Origin: Balamuthia mandrillaris
Taxonomy: Eukaryota > Discosea > Longamoebia > Balamuthiidae
NCBI GenBank assembly: GCA_031835245.1
Contig: JAVKOQ010000147.1
Location: forward strand, 1 to 64,000
DNA: 64,000 bases
Direction: 5' to 3'
Shown here: positions 54,428-64,000 of the stretch, piece after piece
How positions within the stretch are numbered: the first letter of the stretch is position 1
How the letters are laid out: each line of letters starts with the position of its first letter
Made by a program: the position numbers and the translations under genes
The notes under the pieces: generated by a model
What the model saw: the letters and a program-made list of their open reading frames with translations, nothing else
The model's database searches: none
What the model was told of the DNA's origin: nothing

Positions 54428-56626
54428 ATGACAAGGACAAACGGGTGGTGGACCCCAGGGGTCCTTCCTTGGTTGCTCGTCGCTGCCTGGTTTGTTGTCC
54501 CTCCCGTGAATGCGCAGGCCTGTCACGACCCTTCCGTGGTGAACGACCTTTGCAAACCCTACGTCAATTACTCCGTTTGGGAAGAAGCCGAAGGACAACT
54601 GGTCCAGCAAAACGAACAATTGCAGTACGCCTCTTTTCTTCTTCTCTTCTTAGTTTCTGCTTTTTCTTCTTCTGTTGTGGTAACAGCATTACGTATTATA
54701 GAATAGCGTTTCAATTCGCTTCCTCCGCAAGGCCACCATGTCAAGCAGTTGTTGCTCGTTCTCTTTGCAGCAGGTACTATCAATGCAACGAAACACAAAC
54801 CGGCCCTCTGAAAATCTGCGCCTACGTCTGCGATGACATAACCTCCACTTGTACCTCCGATTTTGACGACGAAGAGTTCGAGTGTCCGCCTGAGTGGCTC
54901 ACCATGGACCAGCGTTGCACCGCAGCTCTGCCTTACACCGGCTCTTTCCCGTTGGTGGCTTGCCCAGAGGGACTGGTCACGTTTGAGGGCTACTGCGATC
55001 TTCCTTGCTTGGATGTGTCTTATACCGATAAGGAATGGGATGCGTTCATAGGGACCGCCTCGGTATTTTGTTGGTTCTCGTTGGCTTCCACTGTGTTTTT
55101 GTTGCTGACTCAGTTTTTGAATCCTGCTCGCCGTGACTTTAGAAACAATCTGGTTTGCCCTGCTTTTCTCTGTTTTCGCTCTTGTTCTTGTGTTGTTCTT
55201 GTTCTTCTTCGTTCTTCTTGTTCTTCTTGTTCTTCTTGTTCTTCTTGTTCTTGTTCTTGTTCTTGTTCTTGTTCTTGTTCTTGTTCTTGTTCTTGTTCTT
55301 CTTCTTCTTCTTCTTGTTCTTGTTCTTGTTCTCCTTCCTTCTTCTTCTTCCTCTTCTTCTTTTTCTTCTCCTTATTCGTCTTTTGTCCTTCGACATTCAG
55401 ACTCCGTGGTTGGGAATTTGTTTTACGTTGACAGCATTTACGCTTTGTTGGGGGACGTTGTATGGATGGGAGGACTTCTATTGCGTAACTGATGGTGCTG
55501 GTTTCGACTTTGGTGCTCCTGCTTGTGAAGCTTTTGGTCTATATTCTTCCGTTCTTCTTTCTTCTGGTTCTAATATATTATTGTCTCTTAATTATATGAA
55601 CAGCTGTATTCTTCGTGTGGTCAACCTGGGCAACAGCGGTGTGGTGGTTGAACATCTGCATCAATATGTTGATCATAGTTACGACACAAGAGTTGGTGAT
55701 ACCATGGTGGCGTTTGGCCTTCCATCATGGATTTGGCTGGGGTTTGCCCACTTTGATCGTCATCATCGGTCTCTCTGTGGACAAACTCGGAGGTAACTAT
55801 GGTGAACTCTTTTGTACTTGGAAGGTCAGTCTCTTTCTTGCTTTTCATTCTCCTACAAGCCGTTTCAAACGAAGGTTTACTGAGTTTTTGTTATAACGGA
55901 AAGGCGGACATCAACGTTGAATCGGATTCGTGGTGGGAGGTTGGATTGTATACAATACCATTGAGTATCATTTTCATGGTTGGAACGTTTATCTTAATCG
56001 TTGTTCTATTCAAAGTGTTCAAAGTAAGTTAACCCTCTTCGTTCTCATTTATTTCTTTCTAATGAATGCATTTCTGTTAAAAGACGAATGGCAAAACTGC
56101 ATTTCGTGCGCAATGGCGTTTAGTCGCTGTCACGTTGGCAGTTCTCACGTTTTATCTCTTCCCGATCATGGTCAGCTTTTACAATCATTCCCAGTTCGAC
56201 GACGTCAAAGACACTGTGATAGAATGGATTAATTGTTCATTAACGGCAGCAGACGGTGTTGGTTGCCACTATGAAACCACCACGAACTTTCCTCTGACTT
56301 ATTTGGCTTTGTTCTTTGACGTTTCTGGAGGTTCGTTTTTTTTTTGCTTATTCGTTTCTATTTTTCTTATTCTTTCTTTGTTGTTTTTTTTTAAAGGGTT
56401 TTGGGTGAGTCTTATCTTTACTCTGTCGCATGACAACTTGAAGTTCTGGAAACGTTTCTGGATAGATCTGTTCGTCAACCACAAGCTTTCTGTGCGAAAG
56501 TCAGACAGCCTTCCTACCAACATCAACAACACTGGCACCAAAAAGATAGAAGGCAAACACGTCACCCCGCTTTCTTCACAACCGGCTGGTTCCATTAGTA
56601 GCTCAAGCGAAGAAGAGACCTTGTAA
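54428..56626 (+). CDS. Frizzled/Smoothened-like seven-helix receptor
   Basis: Class F-like G-protein-coupled receptor as found in Dictyostelium and other amoebozoans. Seven exons: 54428-54624, 54771-55152, 55401-55536, 55604-55792, 55860-56023, 56084-56330, 56397-56626; 514 aa. Signal peptide (VLPWLLVAAWFVVPPVNAQA), Cys-rich extracellular domain (CHDPSVVNDLCKPYVNYSVW, YYQCNETQTGPLKICAYVC, DLPCLDVSYTDKEWD), then helices such as FIGTASVFCWFSLASTVFLL, GICFTLTAFTLCWGTLYG, FVWSTWATAVWWLNICINML, GWGLPTLIVIIGLSVD, LSIIFMVGTFILIVVLFKVF, WRLVAVTLAVLTFYLFPIMV and LTYLALFFDVSGGFWVSLIF. After helix 7, DNLKFWKRF replaces the Frizzled KTxxxW site. The tail is Ser/Glu-rich. Exon 2 has a tandem CAG-CAG acceptor. 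No Wnt ligand is expected in this lineage, so ligand and partner are unknown. Confidence 0.88.
55196..55345 (+). repeat. (TTCTTG)n microsatellite in intron 2 of the Frizzled-like gene
   Basis: About 24 units of TTCTTG/TTC. Pyrimidine-rich on the coding strand. Confidence 0.9.
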
Positions 56627-56905
56627 TAAAATGAATGCCAAGAAAAAAACAAAAGGATATCCCTTTTGTTGTATCTTTTAAAGACTGTAAACAAAATAAT
56701 AAAAAAAAAATAATAAAAAAAATAAACAGCAGAGTAACAAACAGAGCAACCAAAAAGAAATGGGAACAAAGAGGCAAAAAAAAAGAGTAATGGCACAGGC
56801 TACTATTTTGCTTGTTCAATGAATGAATACTGTACACAACTTTTAGAGAAGAAAACAAAAAAAAAAAAAAAAAAAAAACTAAGAACTAAAAACAAAAGAG
56901 AGCCG

Positions 56906-58291
56906 CTAAGAATGCATTGTAGATGTGTTAGTTGTTGTGGTTGCTTGTTTGGATTTGGCTTCTATCAGTGGCGCTAGTCGCATGTCTACTTCTGCTGCTA
57001 TTTGCTTGAACTCAAGCTGCATTCGTTCAAGTGAAAGAAGATAAAAAGAGCAGATCGAGACAAAGAAGCAGAAAAGAAAATAAAACATTAAAAAATATGC
57101 GAAGAGGAGAGAGAAACGAGGAACGCATCCAGAAGGGAGAAGCGAGAAGAGGAGTACCTGTTGGTCAGGTGGAAGATTGGATTGAATGCAGGCAAGATAA
57201 CGGCTGGTATATTCCACGATCGTATCCAAATGAACAACAGTTAAAGGAGGAAGTTCTGTTCTTGAAGACTCCGAAGAGCTAGTGCGCAGCATTTTACTCG
57301 GTTGTTGTTCCACTTGCTCCCATTCCTTCAATACCATAGAACAACGAGGCCAATAAGAAAGAAGCAAGAATGAAAGCCCAGACATAAAAACGAACCGTAA
57401 AGTCCCGAAACAGTTGTTTCACAGCGTCGAACTTTCTTTCCATAAAGTCATTCATCTGAACCATGTACTCCTCTTTCTCCCCGAAGGCCCGTCCGTTGGC
57501 CAAACTCTGTAATATTTTAGCCACCAATGTCAAATGCCGCCTCGCGTTTGGGTCTGGCGACTCTGTAAACATACCCAAAACAAAGTGGTTAACACTTGAT
57601 GCAAAAACAAAATGGAAATAAGAGTACAAAGGAGGAGTAAGTGCCTTTAACTAGCTCATAATGTTCAGGTGCAAGAATGGCGGGACAGAAAAACCGAAGA
57701 AAAAGAAAACCTCCCACTGAAGTGAGCGTGCTGTTCGGATAACGATGCTGTACTGTGTCTGCCAGAAACGAACAAACTTGCCGTATTTCTCTGTTATTCA
57801 ACAATGGAATGCATGGTCAGAAATGAAGAAGGAGAAAGAAGAAATAAATAAGAAACAAGAAAGAAGAGAAGGGAAAGCTAACATAGGACAAAAGGAAAGA
57901 GAATTGGAGATGGCGGAGAGAAAGGCTTCGCAGGAAGAAGACAGCTTCGAAATGTTATTTTTGAGGTAGGCTTCTCCTTGCGCTGTGTTTCTAACGTGAG
58001 TCTTCAACTTGGTCGGATTGAGCTGGTTTAAAAAAGATGAAGAATATAAGTATGAAGCTACAGCTATTCTTTCTTCTAAAATACGGACCTCTATTACTTC
58101 AGCAGACTTGCAAATACGCTTCACAAGATCTTCTAAAGTTCGTTTCAAATAAGAACGACCTTTAAAGGTGATAAACTCCGCCATTATCTTCGTTGCCAAC
58201 GACTCTGACCGAAACAATGTATCTTCATGTTCTATCAAATAATACATGATTAAGACAACAAAAATAGGAGAAAGAGAGACGAAAGAGAGAC

Positions 58292-58326
<35 letters not shown>

Positions 58327-59222
58327 AGAGAACGAACCTGTGCTAATAACTTCAGTATGAATGACACATTTGAGGAGATTGGCAAGTCGGCCATGGGCTG
58401 CAAAGAGCGCCACAAGAGCACGTGCCAAATCATCCGCCAAATTCACGTGCTTGGATAAGACTTGCACGTATGCGATCTCTCCATAGGTCGTTTCTCTGAG
58501 CACGAAGCGAACCAAACGATCGTAGGAGACGTATTGCAGTTGAAGGTGAAGATAAACAGAAAGACTGTCGGTTTGTTGGCGATCGCCAGATGAGGAGGAA
58601 GGAGGCATTGGATAAGATCTAAAAGCCGTTGCTTGAAGTTTCTTTGTTAAACTCATCCTCTTCGCACTCTTTGTTTGAAATTCTCCCGATTCCGATAGGT
58701 TGTTGATAACTGGTACATCACTGGACATATCCCCTCGTTGGTCTTCATTTTGCGCTTTGCACTTTTCCTCTTCCTCTTCTTCACCTTCTCGTTTTAGTTG
58801 GCCGGTATCAGCACTTTCTGCATGTTGTTGTACTTGTTCTTCTTCTTCGTCTTCGTTTTTTGCCTCTTGTTTGCTCCGTTGAATTATGTCTTTTTGTTTC
58901 CGCAACAAAACGTTGCGAAGCTCATTTGTGGTAACCGTCATATTACTGCCGTAACTGGATTCATAATGCGTTGCTGTTATTCCTTTCTTTTCCTCCTTCT
59001 CTTTCTTGTTGGCTTTGTTGTTGGACTTCTCTTTTGACTTTTTCTTCTTTTTAGTGGCGGAGAGATCGGAGAGAAGGTGCCAACCGTCCTGTGGTGTTTG
59101 TGGATAGTGCTTCCCATCTACTTGGAAACAAACTGCTCCCAAACAATCCTCTTGTGTATTTGGTGTTTGTTTAAGTGCTCCTGTAAATAAATAATAAAAA
59201 AGAAGAGAAGAGGACGCGAGAC

Positions 59223-59265
<43 letters not shown>

Positions 59266-59543
59266 ATACCATTTGTGTTGAACAAACGGAAACGTAGCTC
59301 TTGTTGTTGCGGCGTTACATCGCTTGTTTTGGGAAACAAAAGATAAGAGACAGTACAATAGAGGAAAATGAGGTATAGAGGATCAAAAGAAAGAGAGAGA
59401 GCAGCGACTAGTAAACGTACAAAACGTGTTCAAAGTCCCAACCAGGAGTACCTCCCGCACAAGTATCGGTCCTGGTTTTCTCCTCTCCGAAACAAACCTC
59501 ACAAAAATAGCTATTGCGTCTCCACGTGAGCATTACACGGAGC

Positions 59544-59581
<38 letters not shown>

Positions 59582-59957
59582 CAAAAAGTAGAGCACAGCA
59601 GGTACCTGCTGTCTTTGTCTGCAGGCAGACCTCTTGCCTTGACCACTGAACAAAAAAAAAGACCGGTGAGCTCAACAAAAAGAAAGCAACCGAAAAAAAA
59701 AAGATGGAGGAAGCAAGCAAACCGGTTACAGCAAGTTTACCAAAGCTAGGAAACTCGGTTTCTCCTCTGCCGGTTGCTGGGGGCGAGGTAGAGTGAGGAT
59801 TAGTGGTATTGGTACATTGGCTGCTCGCTCCGCCGTTCTCCACGTTGTCGCTGGTCGCCTTGTCGAATTTAACGCTTTGGTGGGAGCCGCTGCCCTGCAC
59901 GCTCTTTCCTTTTCCAAAGCCCCAACTCCAACTCAATCCCAACGAGCCGATCTCCAT
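56906..59957 (-). CDS. C2-RasGAP protein (Ras GTPase activator)
   Basis: Stimulates GTP hydrolysis on Ras-type GTPases at membranes. Eleven exons: 59957-59741, 59645-59606, 59519-59421, 59322-59270, 59180-58338, 58231-58089, 58022-57883, 57790-57645, 57562-57396, 57325-57158, 57016-56906; 708 aa. C2 domain (about 70-185) as VVKARGLPADKDSR, NSYFCEVCFGEEKTRTDTC, PGWDFEHVLF, GALKQTPNTQED. Charged linker, then RasGAP (about 370-600): EHEDTLFRSESLATKIM, GRSYLKRTLEDLVKRI, FCPIEIRQVCSFLADTV, GGFLFLRFFCPAILAPEHY, LTLVAKILQSLANG. The arginine-finger loop would be FRSESLATK, which fits as FRxNSLATK. The exon 8 end looks like a GC-AG intron (57644-57563). A 5'UTR intron is possible at 60104-60036. Converges with the Frizzled-like gene. 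Confidence 0.9.
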
Positions 59958-60130
59958 CTCCTTCCTTCTTTTCTGCCTACTCCGTTACTACTCTCACCCT
60001 ATATATATTGTTTAAACTTTTTCCTCCTGGTAATGCTGCAATACATAAACACCTTTTTTTTAAAAAAAAAAAACACACACACAGGAAGACAAAGAAGCGC
60101 TTACCCTCTTCGTCACGAGCAAGAAAAAAG

Positions 60131-60161
<31 letters not shown>

Positions 60162-60650
60162 TTATCTTCGTTTCTTTTTTTGTTTCCACTCGCGCGGGAA
60201 AACCTCTTTTTTTTTTTCATTTGCGCAAAAGAAGAGAGCAGAGGAAACGCAATATCATCAGCCCTTCTCCCATTCATTTGTTACAGCACACTTTTTTTGG
60301 GTAGGTTGGCGGGGAACGCCACCAAAAACCAAACCCACGTCAGGATTTCCAAAAGGGCGTGCATCATTAGGTCAGCAAAGATGCGTTTGAATTGTTATTG
60401 GTCGATCTCTCATCCTTTTTTCAGATCCTAAAAATACGTCTCGGGAACCACCGAAGCGGTGACTTCATCACACCAAAACAAACCCACCGTTTTTTTTTTT
60501 CCTCCGAACGGGGAGGTAGTGATGCACCGTGGTCTCTGGCTCAAGGGTCTTGAGGGCAAGCATTCCTCCACCGCTTCGTGCCCACGTCTGAAAAAATACA
60601 CAGCAAAAAACAGTTCTTTTACTACACTGCACTCTGAAAGTAGTGCTGCA
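59958..60650. other. Intergenic region upstream of RasGAP
   Basis: On the minus strand a good donor (GAGG|GTAAGC at 60104) and acceptor (TTGCAG, 60036) suggest a 69-nt 5'UTR intron of the RasGAP gene. A (GA)n tract lies at 60136-60161 on the plus strand. The stretch 60430-60650 follows the F-box/PEX5-like stop codon; no further gene supported. Confidence 0.4.
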
Positions 60651-61394
60651 TCAGTTGGCCAGCTGAACGTGAGTCGGAGGAATGATGGGAGGAGGTGCGT
60701 TCTCTCCCTCAAGAAAATGTTTTTGCAGGCAAGCAACGTCCCGCTGTTTTATTGCCAGTTGCAAAGCAGCTTGTTCTGTGGAGTCCTTTGAGTACAGTAT
60801 GGCGATCATTGAAATGTACTCCCATACCCATTTTGCCTCGGGGTTTATCCTTGTTTGTTGTTGGATGATTGTTTGTGAATGTGAGGAAAGCAGAGACAAC
60901 AACAAAGAGAACATGAAGAAATCAAAATGAGGGTAATGGTTACAAGAGAGCAGAGGTGCACCAAGCGCCAGCTGTTCGTGGGCTTTTCAACTTGACGTGC
61001 GCTTTGGCAAGGTTGCTCATACAGCGAACATACTTGGGTCGTAAATGAAGAGCTTCTTGGTACGCATGACCTACATTCAATGTTAAAGAGAAAGGAAAGA
61101 GGAGTGAGGAGAAGAAGAATCAGAACAAGAACAAGAAGAACAGAGGTACAGGCATCAAGAAGAAGTTGAGCGTTAGCTCGTGTTGCACCTGTATTTTGAC
61201 GTTAATGTAATGTAGAATAATAGAACAAATAAACAATAAAGTTAAAGTGGTGTTGGCACTGACCAAGTTTATGCCACAAGGCATGGTTGGTGGGATCATG
61301 CTTTACGGCATGCTCGAGGTGCGGAATAGCTCCTGCGTAGTTCCATGAACCCATTTCCATCATTGCTGTTAAAGCCATCACAAAAAGTAAGGAA

Positions 61395-61439
<45 letters not shown>

Positions 61440-61780
61440 CCTAAAATGACTCTAACTTCGACGTCATCGGGATGCTCCTTGATAATGTCTTTAAACGCTT
61501 GCTCCATATCGAAATAGAGCTCGTCTGTAATGTTAAACGGAATGTCATCTTGCAAGGGAATGTTGGAGGGCTCCAAGTTCCCCAAGCGAGCCTTGTAAGG
61601 GGAGTGTAACAGCCATAACACCAAAAAGTAACCAGTCTTTTGTTTTGTTTTGTTGCTGCTTAAGATTGGAGCAGAAGAAGAGCGAAGAAGAAGAAGAAGA
61701 AGAAGAAGAAGAAGAAGAAGAAGAAGAAGAAGAAGAAGAAGAACAAGAAGAAGAAGAAGAACAAGAAGAAGAAGAAGAAG

Positions 61781-61815
<35 letters not shown>

Positions 61816-62005
61816 CCAACAACCAACAACAACAAGAGAAAGGTGTGATGAGCAAGTACAAACAAGATAAGTTTGGGATTCATTGATGCAGCCGGCAACT
61901 ATGTTCAACAAAACGTCTCTATTGCTCGGCTCTATCCTGACCGCCGTACAGTTGCACGCCATCGACCTTTTGGTGTGCGTTAGTATTAATAAGAGCAAGA
62001 AGAGA

Positions 62006-62062
<57 letters not shown>

Positions 62063-62777
62063 AAACACGAAAATGAGAAGAACAAACAAATTATCACAAT
62101 CGTTTTCTTCATGCGCTTTGGCCAGCATCGCCCAGGCCTTATGATTCATCGGGTGGCGCAAGGCCTCCACCTTCAGTGCTTCAATGGCCTCCCCGAGTTG
62201 TCCCTCTTGGAAGAGGCGCGCCCCAACCTCAAAGGCGTTCTTATTGCTCAACTCGCTGAGGAGCTCTGTGGAGGCTGGTGGGTCGGAGGAACAAGACGGG
62301 TCAGCGGCTGCGAGGAAGCTCTGGGACAACGGAGGTAATGCTTCAAAGTGAGCTCTGTTTGAGAAGAGAGAAGAAAGAAGAGCAGCAAGAGAGAAGAGAG
62401 AAGAGAGAAAGAACAAGAGAAGAGCATTAGATGCGTGCAGAGAAAAATGGGAAGAAGAAGCAAAGGGAGGGTAGGGTGAAAACGCGCTTTTCGCAAAAGT
62501 AATGGAGCCAGTCAATGACGCCATAGCGTTCAGCCTCCTGCACGCAGTCTGTGCCCCACTTGGCAACACATTTTGGTTTCCACTAAACAAACGATTAAAC
62601 GAAACAAAGAACTCCTTGGTTATTTGTTTTAAATAAAAAAAGCATTACCAAAGACTCGGCAGAGGCTTGCCGTTTCCAAAGTTTGCACACGGGTACAACG
62701 GAGGTCAACACGGAAGCAGCTGGAACCTCCTGTAACACCAGCGCAAAGAGCTCGTCCGGCAGAAAGAAGCCCTCCAT
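60651..62777 (-). CDS. F-box protein fused to PEX5-type TPR domain
   Basis: Nine exons: 62777-62649, 62582-62484, 62320-62088, 61966-61864, 61591-61441, 61365-61264, 61188-61150, 61070-60944, 60849-60651; 393 aa. Residues about 5-60 are an F-box (FLPDELFALVLQEVPAASVL, PVCKLWKRQASAESLWKPKC). From about 90 on, the protein aligns without gaps to the C-terminal PTS1-binding TPRs of the peroxisomal receptor PEX5: NKNAFEVGARLFQEGQLGEA, AWAMLAKAHEEND, CTAVRIEPSNRDVLLNIVAG then CINES, AVKHDPTNHALWHKLGATRA, HAYQEALHLRPKYVRCMSNL, and the final KWVWEYISMIAILYSKD. The PEX5 N terminus with WxxxF/Y motifs and ubiquitin Cys is absent, replaced by the F-box. So it may present PTS1-tailed proteins to an SCF ligase, which is inference. 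Exon 3's acceptor is chosen to keep phase 0. Intron 4 carries a GAA/CAA satellite. Confidence 0.82.
61682..61815. repeat. GAA/CAA trinucleotide satellite in intron 4 of the F-box/PEX5-like gene
   Basis: (GAA)n with GAACAA interruptions, then (CAA)n. On the minus coding strand this is TTC/TTG, pyrimidine/T-rich, ahead of the acceptor at 61592. Confidence 0.9.
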
Positions 62778-62884
62778 CTTTGTTGTTCGTTTTACTTCTT
62801 CCTTTTATTTGCAATCAAGCAAAAAAGGCTCGTTGTCAGACGACGGTGAGCCTACCTCTCTTTTGTACAAAGTTCTTAGTAGCT

Positions 62885-63283
62885 TTACCCCAGTTGTTGA
62901 AGCAGCTGCAAAAGGTTGCGAAGCCCAAATACATAGCCATCATCATTTGGTTTCTCGTCGTTGATCCTGAACGCGTGCACAAAGTCAATCATCTTCATTG
63001 TTACCTTTGGAGGTTGGGCTTCTTCTTCCTCTTGTACGTCCTCTCCTTCGTAGACAAACAACAATGAGCTGGAGTAGATGTTGAACCTGTGGTGAGGCGG
63101 ACAGGTTTCTAATGTATAAAGCAATGCTTCGACCTCTTTCGTGAACGCAGAGATGACGTCCTTTCGAAGTCGTTCTCCGTTGTGGAAGAACTTGGAGAGG
63201 TGTGCTCCGATGGTTTCTGGGGTTAGGTCAAGTCCCTCTGACTTGCTTATCTTTCTGAGCACTTTCTCCGGTGTCTGCCATAC
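62885..63283 (-). CDS. Inositol polyphosphate kinase, 3' terminal exon (partial)
   Basis: Last exon of an inositol polyphosphate kinase (IP3K/IPMK/IP6K superfamily). The 132 codons read VWQTPEKVLRKISKSEGLDL, FFHNGERLRKDVISAF, FNIYSSSLLFVYEGED, KVTMKMIDFVHAF, DDGYVFGLRNLLQLLQ. SSLL-xVYE and the MIDFxH metal/catalytic block followed by GYxFGLxNL are the family C-terminal hallmarks (usual form DFAHT). The exon begins after an AATAG acceptor at 63284; the upstream exons lie beyond the right edge, past a CAA satellite of more than 690 nt. The acidic insert EDVQEEEEAQPP splits strand and catalytic loop as in IP6K. Subfamily cannot be fixed from this exon. Divergence from the F-box/PEX5-like gene is not possible, since both lie on the minus strand, 108 nt apart. 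Confidence 0.85.
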   Translation of the reverse strand, partial: VWQTPEKVLRKISKSEGLDLTPETIGAHLSKFFHNGERLRKDVISAFTKEVEALLYTLETCPPHHRFNIYSSSLLFVYEGEDVQEEEEAQPPKVTMKMIDFVHAFRINDEKPNDDGYVFGLRNLLQLLQQLG

Positions 63284-63301
63284 CTATTTTTAAAAAACAA
63301 A

Positions 63302-64000
<699 letters not shown>

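Overview
This window is dense, intron-rich nuclear DNA of a protist. Genes carry up to 11 exons with short GT-AG introns (mostly 50-200 nt, a few longer where microsatellites have expanded), intergenic gaps are mostly under 700 nt, and many introns hold (CT)n tracts on the coding strand. The gene content (Frizzled/Smoothened-like receptor, Stealth phosphotransferase, several F-box proteins with 27-residue GHLEVLKWARENGCPWDE-type repeats, C2-RasGAP, Trk-type K+ transporter) fits an amoebozoan of the Acanthamoeba/Balamuthia kind. That placement is inference from family content, not from a search.

I support 28 protein genes (one running off the right edge), one tRNA-Gln, and two exon-sized relics. 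For the spliced genes, exon lengths were summed; where the whole gene is visible the total is a whole number of codons, which supports the models. Left third (0.5-16.2 kb): a wax-ester/diacylglycerol acyltransferase, a ubiquitin-like protein, an orphan beta-ketoacyl synthase exon, a CCCH-finger methyltransferase-like protein, tRNA-Gln(CTG), a Lys-rich membrane protein, LAS1, a GT92 glycosyltransferase, a secreted nicotinamidase, and two tandem F-box/repeat genes, one interrupted by a dinucleotide slip. Middle (16.6-41 kb): Trk K+ transporter, PH-PH-patatin phospholipase, F-box/SPRY-like protein, two tandem beta-helix-like secreted paralogues, glutathione peroxidase, Stealth phosphotransferase, a YKOF/UPF0045 thiamine-binding-type protein, mitochondrial phosphate carrier, third F-box/repeat gene. 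Right third (41-64 kb): GAA1, an SPFH/band-7 protein, a SAP-CW-PP2C phosphatase, fourth F-box/repeat gene, acyl-CoA dehydrogenase, Frizzled-like receptor, C2-RasGAP, an F-box fused to PEX5-type TPRs, and the 3' exon of an inositol polyphosphate kinase next to a large CAA satellite.

The genes do not form one pathway. Themes are ubiquitin-ligase adaptors (six F-box genes), lipid and signalling enzymes, and secretory-pathway/GPI/glycan enzymes. Two non-coding signals stand out: the 8-bp palindrome TGTCGACA occurs 12 times, essentially only between genes and mostly in promoter positions, and a 26-bp element with an inverted CCAAT core lies upstream of three genes, each time on the sense strand. 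The best candidate for something new is the F-box/PEX5-like fusion at 60.7-62.8 kb, followed by the SAP-CW-PP2C phosphatase.
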